Shown piece by piece: positions 11,646 through 27,950 of a stretch of 64,000 bases of DNA (position 1 is the first letter of the stretch; each line of letters opens with the position of its first letter). The position numbers and the translations under genes are program-made. Under the pieces are notes generated by a model. The model did not search any database. It was not told the DNA's origin and saw only the letters and a program-made list of their open reading frames with translations. This stretch comes from Oxalicibacterium flavum (lineage in GTDB: Bacteria > Pseudomonadota > Gammaproteobacteria > Burkholderiales > Burkholderiaceae_D), in NCBI RefSeq assembly GCF_014635065.1, contig NZ_BMCG01000001.1, positions 682,001-746,000 on the forward strand, in the 5' to 3' direction.

Positions 11646-12041
11646 GTGACCGGCGATCGTTCGCTCGACTTTGCACGCGATCGGCGGATCGTTAAAACGG
11701 ATGAATTTTCATCCGTTTTTCGTTTGCGCCCCGCGTATCGGACCGCGCATTTCGTCCTGTACGTCCGCAACACCGATCTGCCGCACGCCCGCTTGGGCGT
11801 GGTCGCCGCCAAGCGCCTGGCACCTCGCGCCGTGACACGCAATACGATCAAGCGCGTGACACGCGAACTGTTCCGCCAGACGGCGTTGCCGTCCATCGAT
11901 TGCATCGTTCGCCTGTCGCAGCCGGTCAATGCCAGAAAAGGTCCGGCCACGTCCGCCGGCCTCAAGGCATTGCTGCGTGAGGAACTGACTCGCTTGTTCG
12001 CCTCGCAGGCCGTGGCCGGCAAAGCCGGAGCCGGCCGATGA
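11646..12041 (+). CDS. rnpA: Ribonuclease P protein component
   Basis: A 131-residue basic protein that assists the RNase P RNA in 5' maturation of tRNA. The core [19 protein letters not shown] continuing into TIKR contains the family RNR-type motif (here TRNTIKR). The start is GTG at 11646: the only nearby upstream ATG (11641) is out of frame and closes at once, and the family sequence begins around [15 protein letters not shown]. The last codons overlap yidD by the ATGA at 12038-12041, so translation is coupled. Confidence 0.95.
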   Translation: MTGDRSLDFARDRRIVKTDEFSSVFRLRPAYRTAHFVLYVRNTDLPHARLGVVAAKRLAPRAVTRNTIKRVTRELFRQTALPSIDCIVRLSQPVNARKGPATSAGLKALLREELTRLFASQAVAGKAGAGR

Positions 12042-12298
12042 AAAAGATTCTGTTGTTGCTGGTGCGCGGCTATCAGCTTTGCATCAGCCCCTTCCTCGGA
12101 CAAAACTGCCGCTTCTATCCAAGCTGCTCAAGTTACGCCGCCGAAGCGATCGAGGAACATGGCGCCCTCAAGGGCAGCCTGCTGGCGACCCGCCGCCTGT
12201 GCAAATGCCATCCGTGGCATCCGGGCGGCGTCGATCCGGTCCCCAAGAAAGCATCATCTCCATCCAAATCAACTGCTTGCGGTTGCCGCCATTCCTGA
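12038..12298 (+). CDS. yidD: Membrane protein insertion efficiency factor YidD
   Basis: An 86-residue protein of the YidD (DUF37) family, peripheral to the inner membrane and helping YidC-dependent insertion. The signature is [20 protein letters not shown], followed by the conserved Cys-rich [15 protein letters not shown]. The C-terminal tail ([15 protein letters not shown]) is variable. It sits between rnpA (4-base overlap) and yidC (18 bases), the standard order. Confidence 0.96.
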   Translation: MKKILLLLVRGYQLCISPFLGQNCRFYPSCSSYAAEAIEEHGALKGSLLATRRLCKCHPWHPGGVDPVPKKASSPSKSTACGCRHS

Positions 12299-12316
12299 TG
12301 ACTGATTAAGAGACTT

Positions 12317-14008
12317 ATGGATATCAAACGTACCGTCCTCTGGGTAATCTTCTCGTTCTCGCTGCTGATGCTGTGGGACAACTACAACCGCTATACCGGT
12401 CAGGATTCGATCTTCTTCGGCAACGCAGGCAAGAAGGAGCAGGCCGCCGCTACCGCTGCGGGCAACGATGCGCCGCCGGCTGCTGCCGCCAATACGGACG
12501 TGCCGACCGCTTCCGCACCGGCTGCCAATTCCGCCATTCCCGGCGCGCAGGCCCCGGCCAAGAGCGAGCTGGTCACGATCACCACCGATCTGATCAAGGC
12601 CGACATCGACACCGTGGGCGGCGAGATCCGCCGCCTCGAACTGCTGCAGCACAAGGAAAACGAGCACAGCGACAAGAACGTCGTGCTGTTCGACGCCACG
12701 CCGCCGCGCACCTATCTCGGCCAGACCGGCCTGACCGGCGGCGAGTATCCGAACCACCGCTCGCTGTTCAAGGTGGTGCCGGGCGCGCGCGAACTGGGCG
12801 ACAAGGATCAGGTGCAACTGGTGATGGAAGCCGAGCAGCAGGGCGTCAAGCTGGTCAAGACCTATACCTTCACGCGCAACGACTACAAGATCGACATCAA
12901 GCACGACATCGTCAACAACACCAACGCGCCGATCTCGCCGTCGGTCTATCTGCAACTGGTGCGTGACGGCGGCAAGCTGGCCGAGTCGATGTTCTACAGC
13001 ACCTTCACCGGTCCGGCGGTCTATACCAACGAAGAGAAATTCCAGAAGGTCACCTTCGACTCGATCGAAAAGGGCAAGGACGAGCACATCAAGAAAGCCA
13101 ACGACGGCTGGATCGCGATGGTGCAGCACTACTTCGTCTCCGCGTTCGTGCCCAAGACCGACGAGCCGCGCGAGTTCTTCACGCGCAAGCTGGCCACCGA
13201 TCTCTATGCAGTCGGCACCGTGATCCCGGTCGGCAGCGTGGCGCCGGGCGAGACCAAGTCGCTGGACGCGACCCTGTTTTCGGGTCCGCAGGAATCCAAG
13301 CGCCTCGACGCCGTGGCGCCGGGCTTCGACCTGGTCAAGGACTACGGCTGGCTGACCATCATCGCGCGCCCGATCTTCTGGGCCATGGAACACATCCACG
13401 CCATCCTCGGCAACTGGGGCTGGACCATCATCGTGCTGACGATCCTGATCAAGCTGATCTTCTTCCCGCTGTCGGCCGCCAGCTATCGCAGCATGGCCAA
13501 GATGAAGCTGGTCACGCCGAAGATGACCGAGATCCGCACGCGCTACAAGGATGAGCCGCAGAAGATGAACGCGGCCATGATGGAGCTCTACAAGAAAGAG
13601 AAGATCAACCCGCTCGGCGGCTGCATGCCGATCCTGATCCAGATCCCGGTCTTCATCTCGCTGTACTGGGTGCTGCTGGCCAGCGTCGAGATGCGTAACG
13701 CGCCATGGCTGTGGATCGCCGATCTGGCCGCGCCCGACACGCTGTTCGGCGCCTACAACATCTTCGGCTTCCATCTGACCATCGGTATCCTGCCGATCCT
13801 GATGGCGATCTCGATGTTCGTGCAGACGCGCCTGAATCCGACGCCACCGGACCCGGTCCAAGCCAAGATCATGCTGTGGATGCCGATCATCTTCTCGCTG
13901 ATGTTCTTCTTCTTCCCGGCCGGCCTCGTGCTGTACTGGGTGGTCAACAACGTGCTGTCGATCGCGCAGCAGTGGACCATCACGCGCAAGATGGGCGTCA
14001 AGACCTGA
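12317..14008 (+). CDS. yidC: Membrane protein insertase YidC
   Basis: A 563-residue inner-membrane insertase that works alone or with SecYEG. One N-terminal membrane anchor (TVLWVIFSFSLLMLWDNY) is followed by a low-complexity Ala-rich linker (about 37-85), the large periplasmic domain (about 90-350) and the conserved core of five membrane segments. The core includes GWTIIVLTILIKLIFFPL, the cytosolic loop with NPLGGCMPILIQIPVF, and FFPAGLVLYWVVNNVLSI near the end. Length and order fit the Gram-negative type. The ribosome site AAGAGA precedes ATG 12317. Confidence 0.98.
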   Translation: MDIKRTVLWVIFSFSLLMLWDNYNRYTGQDSIFFGNAGKKEQAAATAAGNDAPPAAAANTDVPTASAPAANSAIPGAQAPAKSELVTITTDLIKADIDTVGGEIRRLELLQHKENEHSDKNVVLFDATPPRTYLGQTGLTGGEYPNHRSLFKVVPGARELGDKDQVQLVMEAEQQGVKLVKTYTFTRNDYKIDIKHDIVNNTNAPISPSVYLQLVRDGGKLAESMFYSTFTGPAVYTNEEKFQKVTFDSIEKGKDEHIKKANDGWIAMVQHYFVSAFVPKTDEPREFFTRKLATDLYAVGTVIPVGSVAPGETKSLDATLFSGPQESKRLDAVAPGFDLVKDYGWLTIIARPIFWAMEHIHAILGNWGWTIIVLTILIKLIFFPLSAASYRSMAKMKLVTPKMTEIRTRYKDEPQKMNAAMMELYKKEKINPLGGCMPILIQIPVFISLYWVLLASVEMRNAPWLWIADLAAPDTLFGAYNIFGFHLTIGILPILMAISMFVQTRLNPTPPDPVQAKIMLWMPIIFSLMFFFFPAGLVLYWVVNNVLSIAQQWTITRKMGVKT

Positions 14009-14040
14009 TGCCGCAGACGGGGACGCATGCCGTCCCCATG

Positions 14041-14083
14041 AAAAAAAGCCCGTGGGTTGCGATGGCACTCACGGGCTTTTTTA
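14041..14083 (+). terminator. Rho-independent terminator after yidC
   Basis: Arms AGCCCGTG and CACGGGCT (about 14048-14055 with 14070-14077) are flanked by A7 on the left and T6 on the right. It ends the rpmH-yidC transcription unit ahead of mnmE. Confidence 0.88.
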
Positions 14084-14134
14084 CGGTCTCTTGGTTTATG
14101 CTCTCCCTATACCGATAACGATAAAATCCAATTC

Positions 14135-15532
14135 ATGAATCTCGATTCCTCCCCCATCGCCGCCATCGCCACCGCACCGGGACGCGGCGGCATCGGCGTC
14201 GTCCGTATCTCCGGCAAGAACATTTCCTCCATCATCGATGCCGTCTGCGCCATGCACGGCAAGCCGCTGCAGGCGCGCCACGCCACGCTGGTTGACTTCG
14301 TGCGGGCCGACGGCAGCGTGATCGACCGCGGCCTGGCGATCCACTTCAAGGCGCCGCATTCCTATACTGGCGAAGACGTGCTCGAACTGCAGGGCCACGG
14401 CGGCCCGGTCGTGCTGCAGATGCTGCTACAGCGCTGCCTCGAAGCCGGCGCCGAGATCGGCCTGCGGCTTGCGGAACCTGGCGAATTCACGCGCCGCGCC
14501 TTCCTCAACGACAAGCTCGATCTCGCGCAGGCAGAAGCCGTGGCCGACCTGATCGAAGCCTCGACCGAAGCCGCCGCGCGCTCGGCCTCGCAGTCGCTGT
14601 CGGGCGCCTTCTCGAAGACCGTGCAGGAACTGGTCGATCGCATCACCAACCTGCGCATGCTGGTCGAAGCGACGCTGGATTTTCCGGAAGAGGAAATCGA
14701 CTTCCTCGAGCAGTCCGACGCGCGCGGCCAACTGGCCGGTATCCGCGAAGCGCTGACCGCCGTCTTCACGCAGGCCGCGCAGGGTGCGCTGCTGCGCGAA
14801 GGACTCAACATCGTGCTGGCCGGTCAGCCCAACGTCGGCAAGTCGTCCTTGCTCAACGCACTGGCCGGCAACGACGTCGCTATCGTCACACCGATCGCCG
14901 GCACCACGCGTGACAAGGTGATCGAAACCATCCAAGTCGAAGGCATTCCGATCAATGTGATCGATACTGCCGGCATCCGCACCGTGGAAGAAGCAGTGGA
15001 CGAAGTCGAGCGCATCGGCATCGAACGCACCTGGGCCGCAGTGCAGAAGGCCGACGTCATCATCCACATGCTCGACGCCGCACGCGGCCCGACGCGCGAG
15101 GACGAACAGATCTGCGCGCGCTTCCCGGAAAGCATCCCCGTCATCCGCATCTGGAACAAGATCGACCTGTCCGGCCACAATCCCTCGGTGGACCGCATGC
15201 CGGACGCCACGCACATCTATCTGTCGGCCGCCGAACTGGCCGGAATGGACCTGCTGCGCCAGGAACTGCTGCGCCTGATCGGCTGGCAGCAGACCGGCGA
15301 GTCGCTCTACCTCGCACGCGAACGCCACCTGATCGCACTCAAGTCGGCACACGACCACCTCGAACTCGCGGCCCAGCACGCCGCGCACGACAGCGAAGCG
15401 ACGCATCCGGCGCTCGACCTGTTTGCAGAGGAACTGCGGCTGGCGCAGGATCGGTTGTCGAGCATCACGGGCGAGTTCACGTCGGACGATTTGCTGGGAG
15501 TGATCTTCAGCAGGTTTTGTATTGGGAAATGA
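14135..15532 (+). CDS. mnmE: tRNA uridine-5-carboxymethylaminomethyl modification GTPase MnmE (TrmE)
   Basis: A 465-residue GTPase that acts with MnmG on the wobble uridine of tRNAs. Start ATG 14135 gives [21 protein letters not shown], the family N-terminus; the open frame extends upstream into the yidC terminator and was trimmed. The formyl-THF-binding N-domain (1-120) precedes a helical domain that holds the G domain: GQPNVGKSS (P-loop), DTAG and NKID. The protein ends in the required FCIGK. Downstream the chromosomal core is interrupted by a restriction island. Confidence 0.97.
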   Translation: MNLDSSPIAAIATAPGRGGIGVVRISGKNISSIIDAVCAMHGKPLQARHATLVDFVRADGSVIDRGLAIHFKAPHSYTGEDVLELQGHGGPVVLQMLLQRCLEAGAEIGLRLAEPGEFTRRAFLNDKLDLAQAEAVADLIEASTEAAARSASQSLSGAFSKTVQELVDRITNLRMLVEATLDFPEEEIDFLEQSDARGQLAGIREALTAVFTQAAQGALLREGLNIVLAGQPNVGKSSLLNALAGNDVAIVTPIAGTTRDKVIETIQVEGIPINVIDTAGIRTVEEAVDEVERIGIERTWAAVQKADVIIHMLDAARGPTREDEQICARFPESIPVIRIWNKIDLSGHNPSVDRMPDATHIYLSAAELAGMDLLRQELLRLIGWQQTGESLYLARERHLIALKSAHDHLELAAQHAAHDSEATHPALDLFAEELRLAQDRLSSITGEFTSDDLLGVIFSRFCIGK

Positions 15533-15578
15533 CGCAGTAATATTTATAAGACTAACAAACAATGAACAGGGAGTTCAG

Positions 15579-16568
15579 ATGGCACGCATGTGGATGGTGC
15601 GGAGTGAAGGCGGCAGTCTATACGACGCCTTTCGCGAAAAGGGCGTTGCAGCGATTGGCTGGAGCAAAATCGCTGCCCACGCAAAGCCTGGTGTGAGCAG
15701 AAAGGAATTGGCGGCGTTGTATCAGGCCGCCGATCCGCAAGCGAAACAAGGTACCGTCATTTCCAGCGCGTCCCAAGTCTGGCGTTTCGTCAATGAAATC
15801 CAGAATGGCGATTGGGTTATCACCTATTCTCCTGCCAACCGTCTTTACCTGATCGGCAAAGTACTCGGGGCAAACGAATACCGTGAAGAATGGGTAGAAC
15901 AGGACATGCCGTTGACGCGCAAAGTGCAGTGGCATCCGCAAGAACTGTCGCGCGACAATCTCAGCGTGAGCACCAAGAACAGTCTAGGTTCCATCTCCAC
16001 GATCTTCGAAGTTCCTCCATCTGCGATGGAAGAAATTTTAGCGGCCTCAACGGGCAAACCGATGCCTGCAGATGAAGCCGCCGTAGAAGAATCTGTTGAC
16101 CCTCTCGCCGATATCGAATCTCAAGCAGTGGAACGTATCAAGGACTTGGTCAACGAACTCGGTTGGGATGATATGCAACAACTCGTCGCAGGCATCCTGC
16201 GTGCGATGGGGTATAAAACCCAGGTTTCCCCGCCGGGCTCCGATCGAGGCAAAGATATCGTTGCATCTCCTGATGGCTTTGGCTTTGAGCATCCACGTAT
16301 CGTGGTTGAAGTCAAACATCGCAAAGGCCAAATGGGCAGCCAGGAAATTCGTAGCTTTCTGGGTGGTCGCCATAAAGACGACCGAGGCTTGTATGTCAGC
16401 ACCGGGGGATTTACGAAGGACGCGCAGTACGAAGCAGATCGAGCGTCCATCCCACTGCAAATGTGGACTTTGGATCATGTGGTTCGCGCCTTGATCGAGC
16501 ATTACGATCAGACAGACGCCGAGACCAAACGCATCGTACCGCTGAAAAGATTGTATTGGCCTGCTTAA
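15579..16568 (+). CDS. Mrr-type restriction endonuclease-like protein
   Basis: A 329-residue protein. The C-terminal half has an Mrr_cat (PD-(D/E)xK) pattern: GWDDMQQLVAGILRAMGYKT, GSDRGKDIVASPDG and IVVEVKHRKGQMGSQEI with the ExK of the nuclease centre. The N-terminal half (MARMWMVRSEGGSLYDAF, VAAIGWSKIA, IQNGDWVITYSPANRLYLIG) resembles the N-terminal module on many predicted Mrr-like and modification-dependent endonucleases. ATG 15579 was chosen because an AACAGGGAG ribosome site precedes it; the frame is open further upstream into mnmE. It stands just before hsdM and probably belongs to the same defence island, perhaps as a modification-dependent nuclease. The substrate is not known. Confidence 0.8.
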   Translation: MARMWMVRSEGGSLYDAFREKGVAAIGWSKIAAHAKPGVSRKELAALYQAADPQAKQGTVISSASQVWRFVNEIQNGDWVITYSPANRLYLIGKVLGANEYREEWVEQDMPLTRKVQWHPQELSRDNLSVSTKNSLGSISTIFEVPPSAMEEILAASTGKPMPADEAAVEESVDPLADIESQAVERIKDLVNELGWDDMQQLVAGILRAMGYKTQVSPPGSDRGKDIVASPDGFGFEHPRIVVEVKHRKGQMGSQEIRSFLGGRHKDDRGLYVSTGGFTKDAQYEADRASIPLQMWTLDHVVRALIEHYDQTDAETKRIVPLKRLYWPA

Positions 16569-16630
16569 CCAAGGTACTTACTTTGTCTGCTACGCCGACG
16601 GTCAACGCTTAACCGCATCAAGGTATCTAA

Positions 16631-18346
16631 ATGAGCAACATCGAACAACAGTTCTTCAACGACCTGGAAAAGAAACTCTGGACCGCTGCCGACAAATTGC
16701 GCTCCAACCTAGACGCTGCCGTGTACAAGCACGTCGTGCTCGGGCTGATTTTCCTCAAGTACGTTTCCGATGCCTTCGAAGAACGGCAACGCGAACTGCG
16801 CGAACAGTTCACCAACCCAGACCATGACTACTACATGGACCCGACCGAATACGGCGGCGCGGGCACGCATGAATACGAAGACAACATCGCCGCCGAGCTG
16901 GAAGTTCGCGACTACTACACCGAGAAGAACGTGTTCTGGGTGCCTGTGGAAGCCCGCTGGCAAACCCTGCGCGACTGCGCGCAACTGCCGCCCAAGGCGG
17001 CGCTGCCGTGGAACAAGTCGGGCAAGGACGAGCCGGAGGAAATGCGCTCGGTCGGCTGGCTGATCGACAACGCAATGGAAGCCGTCGAGCGCGAGAACGC
17101 CCGCCTGAAGAACGTGCTCAACAAAGATTTCGCCCGCGTACAGCTCGACTCCAGCAAGCTGGCCGGGCTCATCAGCCACTTCTCGGATACCGACTTTGCT
17201 GCCCGCGAGTACAAGGGCCAGCCACTGGACCTGAAATCCAAGGATATCCTTGGCCACGTTTATGAATACTTCCTCGGCCAGTTTGCCCTGGCCGAAGGCA
17301 AGAAGGGCGGCCAGTACTACACCCCCAAGAGCATCGTCACCCTGATCGTGGAAATGCTCCAGCCGTTCAAGGGCCGCGTCTACGACCCAGCCATGGGCTC
17401 CGGCGGCTTCTTCGTGCAGAGCGAGGAGTTCATCGAACAGCACGGCGGCAAGGCAGCCAATGGCAAGAGTGGACAGATCAGCGTCTACGGGCAGGAGAGC
17501 AACCCCACCACTTGGCGGCTGGCCGCGATGAACATGGCCATTCGCGGTATCGACTTCAACTTCGGCAGCGGCCCGGCCGACACCCTGCTCAACGATCTGC
17601 ACCCGGACCTGCGCGCCGATTATGTGATGGCCAACCCGCCCTTCAACATGAAGGAGTGGTGGAACGAAAAGCTCGCCAACGACCCCCGCTGGATCGCCGG
17701 TACACCGCCGCAGGGCAACGCCAACTTTGCCTGGTTGCAACACATGCTCCATCACTTGGCGCCCACCGGCAGTATGGCGCTGCTGCTGGCCAACGGCTCC
17801 ATGAGTTCCAACACCAACAATGAAGGCGAAATCCGCAAGCGGCTGATCGAGGACGACTATGTGGAATGCATGGTCGCGCTGCCCGGCCAGCTGTTCACCA
17901 ACACCCAGATTCCGGCCTGCATCTGGTTCCTGACCCGCGACAAGCAGAACGGCTTCGCGCTGGACAAGAGGAAGCGCGACCGGCGCGGTGAGTTCCTGTT
18001 CATCGACGCCCGCCAGATGGGCTACATGAAAGACCGCGTACTGCGCGATTTCACGGTGGAAGACATTCAGAAGATCGCCGATACCTTCCATGCTTGGCAG
18101 CAGGGCGAAGGATACGAGGACGTGCCTGGTTTCTGCTATTCCGCCAAGCTGGAAGATGTGCGTAAGCATGAGCATGTGCTCACGCCGGGGCGCTATGTGG
18201 GCGCGGCAGAACAGGAAGACGACGGCGAACCCTTTGCCGAGAAGATGCAGCGGCTGACGACGCAATTGGCGGAACAGTTTGCGGCAAGTGCGAAGCTGGA
18301 GGCGGAAATCAGGAAGAATTTGGCGGGGTTGGGTTATGCAATCTAA
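16631..18346 (+). CDS. hsdM: Type I restriction-modification system methyltransferase subunit
   Basis: A 571-residue N6-adenine methyltransferase. The helical HsdM N-domain ([17 protein letters not shown]...) covers about 1-150, the SAM-binding motif DPAMGSGGF is at 252-260 and the catalytic NPPF at 335-338. With HsdS it methylates the recognition sequence, and with HsdR it forms the restriction complex. The ribosome site AAGG stands before ATG 16631. The stop overlaps the start of hsdS by 11 bases. Its GC-rich codon use contrasts with the AT-richer hsdS target domains. Confidence 0.96.
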   Translation: MSNIEQQFFNDLEKKLWTAADKLRSNLDAAVYKHVVLGLIFLKYVSDAFEERQRELREQFTNPDHDYYMDPTEYGGAGTHEYEDNIAAELEVRDYYTEKNVFWVPVEARWQTLRDCAQLPPKAALPWNKSGKDEPEEMRSVGWLIDNAMEAVERENARLKNVLNKDFARVQLDSSKLAGLISHFSDTDFAAREYKGQPLDLKSKDILGHVYEYFLGQFALAEGKKGGQYYTPKSIVTLIVEMLQPFKGRVYDPAMGSGGFFVQSEEFIEQHGGKAANGKSGQISVYGQESNPTTWRLAAMNMAIRGIDFNFGSGPADTLLNDLHPDLRADYVMANPPFNMKEWWNEKLANDPRWIAGTPPQGNANFAWLQHMLHHLAPTGSMALLLANGSMSSNTNNEGEIRKRLIEDDYVECMVALPGQLFTNTQIPACIWFLTRDKQNGFALDKRKRDRRGEFLFIDARQMGYMKDRVLRDFTVEDIQKIADTFHAWQQGEGYEDVPGFCYSAKLEDVRKHEHVLTPGRYVGAAEQEDDGEPFAEKMQRLTTQLAEQFAASAKLEAEIRKNLAGLGYAI

Positions 18347-19739
18347 ACCCTTCAAAGATCTGTTTGCTATTCCGCTCCGTAATGGATTGACGAAGCCCAA
18401 AGCGGTACGAGGTGCAGGAACAAAGATGGTCAATATGGGGGAGCTTTTTGCTAACCCACGGATGAAAAATGTCACAATGGACCGTGTCCCGCTAAATCAG
18501 GCCGAACGAAATTCCTCGCTTCTCAAAGCTGGCGACCTATTGTTTGCGCGACAGTCACTAGTACTTGCAGGTGCTGGAAAATGCTCGATCTTCGTTAATG
18601 ACGACGAGGAGGTTTGCTTCGAGTCCCACGTGATTCGATGTCGCCTCAATCGTGATTTGGCTGACCCGGACTTCTACTTCTATTTTTTTAGTAGCTCCAC
18701 TGGGCGGAAATTGATCGAATCAATCGTCGAGCAAGGTGCAGGAGCGTCTGGTATCCGAGGGTCAGACTTGGCTGAGCTTCAAGTTCCGTGGGTCGACTTG
18801 GCAATACAAATTCGAGTCGCTGCTGTACTAAGACATCTCGACGACAAAATCGATCTAAATCGCCGCATCAACCAAACCCTCGAAGCCATGGCGCAAGCCA
18901 TCTTCAAATCCTGGTTTGTCGATTTCGACCCAGTCAAGGCCAAGATCGCCGCCATCGAACAAGGCCAAGACCCGCTACGCGCCGCCATGCGCGCCATCAG
19001 CGGCAAAACCGATGCAGAACTTGACCAGATGCCCCGCGAGCACCACGACCAACTCGCCGCCACCGCAGCGCTGTTTCCCGAGGCCATGGAAGAGTCGGAG
19101 TTGGTGGAGATTCCGAAGGGGTGGGCAGTGAACACACTAGGTAGCGTCACAAATTATCTGAGCAGAGGTATTTCTCCAAAGTATCTGGAGAATGGTGGCA
19201 TTCTCGTTCTCAACCAAAAGTGCATTCGTGATTTCAGAGTGGATGAGTCGAAGGGTCGGCGGCATGATTCAACTCAAAGGAAAATTGATGGTCGAGCACT
19301 CGAATTGGGAGATGTGCTCATTAATTCAACCGGAGTCGGCACGTTGGGTCGAGTTGCACAAGTGCTTTGTTTAAATGAACCAACGATTGTGGACTCTCAC
19401 GTTACAGTTGTTCGAGCAAGTCACGAGCTCAATGCCTCATATCTGGGCCAATACATCAATTGGAAGCAACCCAATATTGAGGCCATGGGAGAGGGTTCTA
19501 CAGGTCAAACCGAACTATCAAGAGTGAAACTTGCTGAGTTGCTTGTTCTGACACCGCGTGAGAATGTATTGAAGGTGTTTGATAATCTGATTTCACCACT
19601 AAACAATGAAATTTCGGCAAATGATCGTGAATCAGTGAAGCTCGCCAAACTGCGCGATACACTCCTCCCCAAGCTCCTCTCTGGTGAGCTGTCTGTCAGT
19701 GACGTGGGTAAACTTTCTGATACCACCGGAGCTGCCTGA
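18336..19739 (+). CDS. hsdS: Type I restriction-modification specificity subunit
   Basis: A 467-residue protein with two target-recognition domains (about 1-155 and 255-400), separated by the conserved helix [20 protein letters not shown] continuing into [18 protein letters not shown]. It ends with the second conserved helix ([19 protein letters not shown]). The two domains set the two halves of the bipartite target. ATG 18336 ([10 protein letters not shown]) inside the end of hsdM was chosen over a longer open frame. The target domains are more AT-rich than hsdM, as usual for exchangeable domains. The stop shares its last base with the ATG of the SIR2 gene (TGATG). Confidence 0.95.
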   Translation: MQSKPFKDLFAIPLRNGLTKPKAVRGAGTKMVNMGELFANPRMKNVTMDRVPLNQAERNSSLLKAGDLLFARQSLVLAGAGKCSIFVNDDEEVCFESHVIRCRLNRDLADPDFYFYFFSSSTGRKLIESIVEQGAGASGIRGSDLAELQVPWVDLAIQIRVAAVLRHLDDKIDLNRRINQTLEAMAQAIFKSWFVDFDPVKAKIAAIEQGQDPLRAAMRAISGKTDAELDQMPREHHDQLAATAALFPEAMEESELVEIPKGWAVNTLGSVTNYLSRGISPKYLENGGILVLNQKCIRDFRVDESKGRRHDSTQRKIDGRALELGDVLINSTGVGTLGRVAQVLCLNEPTIVDSHVTVVRASHELNASYLGQYINWKQPNIEAMGEGSTGQTELSRVKLAELLVLTPRENVLKVFDNLISPLNNEISANDRESVKLAKLRDTLLPKLLSGELSVSDVGKLSDTTGAA

Positions 19740-20899
19740 TGGACATCAAGAAGCTCCGCGAAAACAAACTTATAGTCGATAAAGTTGAGGAAGCTTTGCA
19801 GGCGGCGTACTCATCCAACGGAGATTTCAATGCGGTGCTGGATGAAGCGGAGCCGATTGCATTCACGAGCTTGAAAGATCCCGAGCATCAATACGCCTAC
19901 CCAATCAGCGAGGTGTTGTACTGGACAGATAGGGATGCCTATCTGGACGAACTTGACCAGTGGGAAGGCATTTGTCAGATCAGTCAGCATGACGCTGCAA
20001 TCCGCTTCATTAAGCAGTCTGATCAAGTGGCAGTGTTCCTCGATCTGGTAGACGCCGTTCGCTTAGGGCGAATTTCTCCTTTTGTAGGAGCTGGCATCTC
20101 GAAAGCGTGTGGCTACCCAATGTGGGGCGAGGCCCTGCGCAAAATAGCGCTAAAGCTCAATGGTATTGAAGTGCAAGATATCGAGCCTTTGATGGCGAAA
20201 TATGATTATCTGCAAGCTGCACAGCTGCTATACGAAGCAGCAGCAGATCAGGTGAAACACTTCATAAAAACGGAATTCCGTCAGCGGGCAGGCGCAATTG
20301 CAGGGCCAGTTCTTTTACTGCCTGATTTGGCCCAAGGTTGTATCGTCACGACCAACTTTGACTCAATGATCGAAGATCTTTTCCAACAGCGTGGCCAGGC
20401 GTTGGATGGATACATGTATGGAATGCAGCCTGGCAATGCTTTTGTTCAGCGCTTACTTCGTGGTGAGCGCTGCATCTTAAAGCTGCATGGCGATGCGCGC
20501 CAAGACAACACATATGTATTTACACAAGAGCAATACCGGATTGCCTACGGCGAGCCCCTTTCATTCCAAAATCAATTGCCACGGGCACTGCGCCAGATTT
20601 TCATCAGCCATTCCTTCTTGTTCCTAGGTTGCAGTTTGGAGCAAGACAAGACGCTTGATCTGTTCAAATCAGTCGTTGATGAGGCTGCATTCGAAATACC
20701 TGATCACTTCGCCCTACTCAATGAGCCTGCTACACCGCAAGAGCGCGCTCAAAAAGAAGCTCGATTACTACAATTGAAGATTCGGCCGATATGGTATTCA
20801 ACATCTGTAGCTGATGATGGAAGCCACGATCACAGTCTGTTGGAACAAATTTTGAGACTTGCTATTGCTGTGTCGCGCCGGCAAGTAGCATTTGAATAA
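19739..20899 (+). CDS. SIR2-family (SIR2_2-like) protein inside the type I RM operon
   Basis: A 386-residue protein. The NAD-binding and catalytic motifs of the SIR2 fold are seen: ISPFVGAGISKACGYPMW with GAGIS at 117-121, VTTNFDSMIED with TTNFD at 204-208, KLHGD with His250, and FLFLGCSLEQDKT near 290. The first about 100 residues form an extra helical domain with no family I can name. Many SIR2-like proteins in defence loci degrade NAD+ to abort infection. The gene starts on the last base of the hsdS stop and ends 23 bases before hsdR, so it is embedded in the RM operon and probably works with it. NADase activity and coupling to restriction are inferences. Confidence 0.82.
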   Translation: MDIKKLRENKLIVDKVEEALQAAYSSNGDFNAVLDEAEPIAFTSLKDPEHQYAYPISEVLYWTDRDAYLDELDQWEGICQISQHDAAIRFIKQSDQVAVFLDLVDAVRLGRISPFVGAGISKACGYPMWGEALRKIALKLNGIEVQDIEPLMAKYDYLQAAQLLYEAAADQVKHFIKTEFRQRAGAIAGPVLLLPDLAQGCIVTTNFDSMIEDLFQQRGQALDGYMYGMQPGNAFVQRLLRGERCILKLHGDARQDNTYVFTQEQYRIAYGEPLSFQNQLPRALRQIFISHSFLFLGCSLEQDKTLDLFKSVVDEAAFEIPDHFALLNEPATPQERAQKEARLLQLKIRPIWYSTSVADDGSHDHSLLEQILRLAIAVSRRQVAFE

Positions 20900-20922
20900 G
20901 TCACTCAAACATAGGTTTTCCC

Positions 20923-24072
<3,150 letters not shown>

Positions 24073-24113
24073 AGGACAGCAGTTCAGTGCACATTATGCC
24101 GATGCTCTTAGAT

Positions 24114-24145
24114 AAAAAAGCCGGATCGATGATCCGGCTTTTTTA
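24114..24145. terminator. Bidirectional terminator between hsdR and cfa
   Basis: A 10-bp perfect stem AAGCCGGATC/GATCCGGCTT (24118-24127 with 24131-24140) has a three-base loop, an A-run before it and six T after it. It ends the RM operon rightward and cfa leftward. Confidence 0.92.
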
Positions 24146-24158
24146 CTGGAACAAAGGT

Positions 24159-25322
24159 CTAAACAACCGGGCGTCGATATCCGCCCTTGACCCCTTCGCG
24201 CGACAACACCCACTGCCACAACTGAATATCGCGCGCGCGGAACGCGCCGGCGCACGACAGCAGGTAGTACTTCCACATGCGATAGAACCGCTCGCCCAGG
24301 CGCTCGGCAAACATCGGCCAGGCACGGTCGAAGTTCTGGTACCAGGCCATCAGCGTCTTGTCGTAGTCGGCGCCGAAGTTATGCAGGTCTTCGACCACGA
24401 ACAGATTGTCGGCAGCGTCGCCGATCTGGCCGACCGAGGGCAGGTCGCCGTTGGGGAAGATGTACTTGTCGATCCACGGATCGGGCGCCGAGTGGCGCGC
24501 GTTCTTGCCGATGGTGTGCAGCAGGAACAGGCCACCCGGAATGAGCGTGCGGTGCGCCACTTCCATGTAGGTACGGAAGTTCTTGCGGCCGACGTGCTCG
24601 AACATGCCGAGGCTGGCAACCGCGTCGAAGCGTTCGTCGAGCTCGCGGTAGTCCTGCAGGCGGAAGTCGATCGGCAGATGCGCATAGCGTTCCTGCGCCA
24701 GCGCGATCTGCTCCTTGGAGATGCTGACGCCCACGCCTTCCACGCCGTACTTCTCGACCGCATACGACAGCAGGCTGCCCCAGCCGCAACCGATGTCGAG
24801 CAGGCGCATGCCGGGCTTGAGCTGCAGCTTGCGGCAGACCATATCGAGCTTAGCTTCCTGCGCCTGCTCGAGGTTCTCTGCATGCTCCCAATAGCCACAG
24901 GTGTAGGTCATGCGCGAATCGAGCATCTGCGCATAGAAATCGTTGCCGAGGTCGTAGTGCACCTCGCCGACCTTCTTGGCGCGTTTGACGTTCTGCAGGT
25001 TGAGCAGCTTGGCCGCCAGCACGTGACCGAGCAGGCGCAGCGGACGGATCTGGTCGGTCAGTCTTGTGCCCAGCAGGCGCGCAAAGAATTCGTCGAGTTT
25101 TTCGGCATCCCAGTCGCCATCCATATAGGCTTCGCCCAGACCGAGGTTGGCCTGGGCCATGGCGCGTTCGAGCACATGCGGATCATGCAGCTGCATGTCC
25201 CATGGATTGGGTCCGTTGATGTCGATGGAAGCCTGCTGGAGCAGTTTGAGCGCCGCATCATGCACGCCCGAATGCTTGGGCGGCGGCGGATGATTGAAAG
25301 GCGAGAAGGTATTTGTATGCAT
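24159..25322 (-). CDS. cfa: Cyclopropane-fatty-acyl-phospholipid synthase
   Basis: A 387-residue SAM-dependent enzyme that adds a methylene group across double bonds of membrane phospholipid acyl chains. The motifs are VHYDLGNDFY, MTYTCGYW, the SAM site LLDIGCGWGSL, and FEHVGRKNFRTYM. The length matches the family. Divergent from icd across 384 bases. It is presumably expressed in stationary phase or under acid stress as elsewhere, but no control site could be named. Confidence 0.96.
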   Translation of the reverse strand: MHTNTFSPFNHPPPPKHSGVHDAALKLLQQASIDINGPNPWDMQLHDPHVLERAMAQANLGLGEAYMDGDWDAEKLDEFFARLLGTRLTDQIRPLRLLGHVLAAKLLNLQNVKRAKKVGEVHYDLGNDFYAQMLDSRMTYTCGYWEHAENLEQAQEAKLDMVCRKLQLKPGMRLLDIGCGWGSLLSYAVEKYGVEGVGVSISKEQIALAQERYAHLPIDFRLQDYRELDERFDAVASLGMFEHVGRKNFRTYMEVAHRTLIPGGLFLLHTIGKNARHSAPDPWIDKYIFPNGDLPSVGQIGDAADNLFVVEDLHNFGADYDKTLMAWYQNFDRAWPMFAERLGERFYRMWKYYLLSCAGAFRARDIQLWQWVLSREGVKGGYRRPVV

Positions 25323-27935
<2,613 letters not shown>

Positions 27936-27950
27936 CGGGACCGAAAACAA

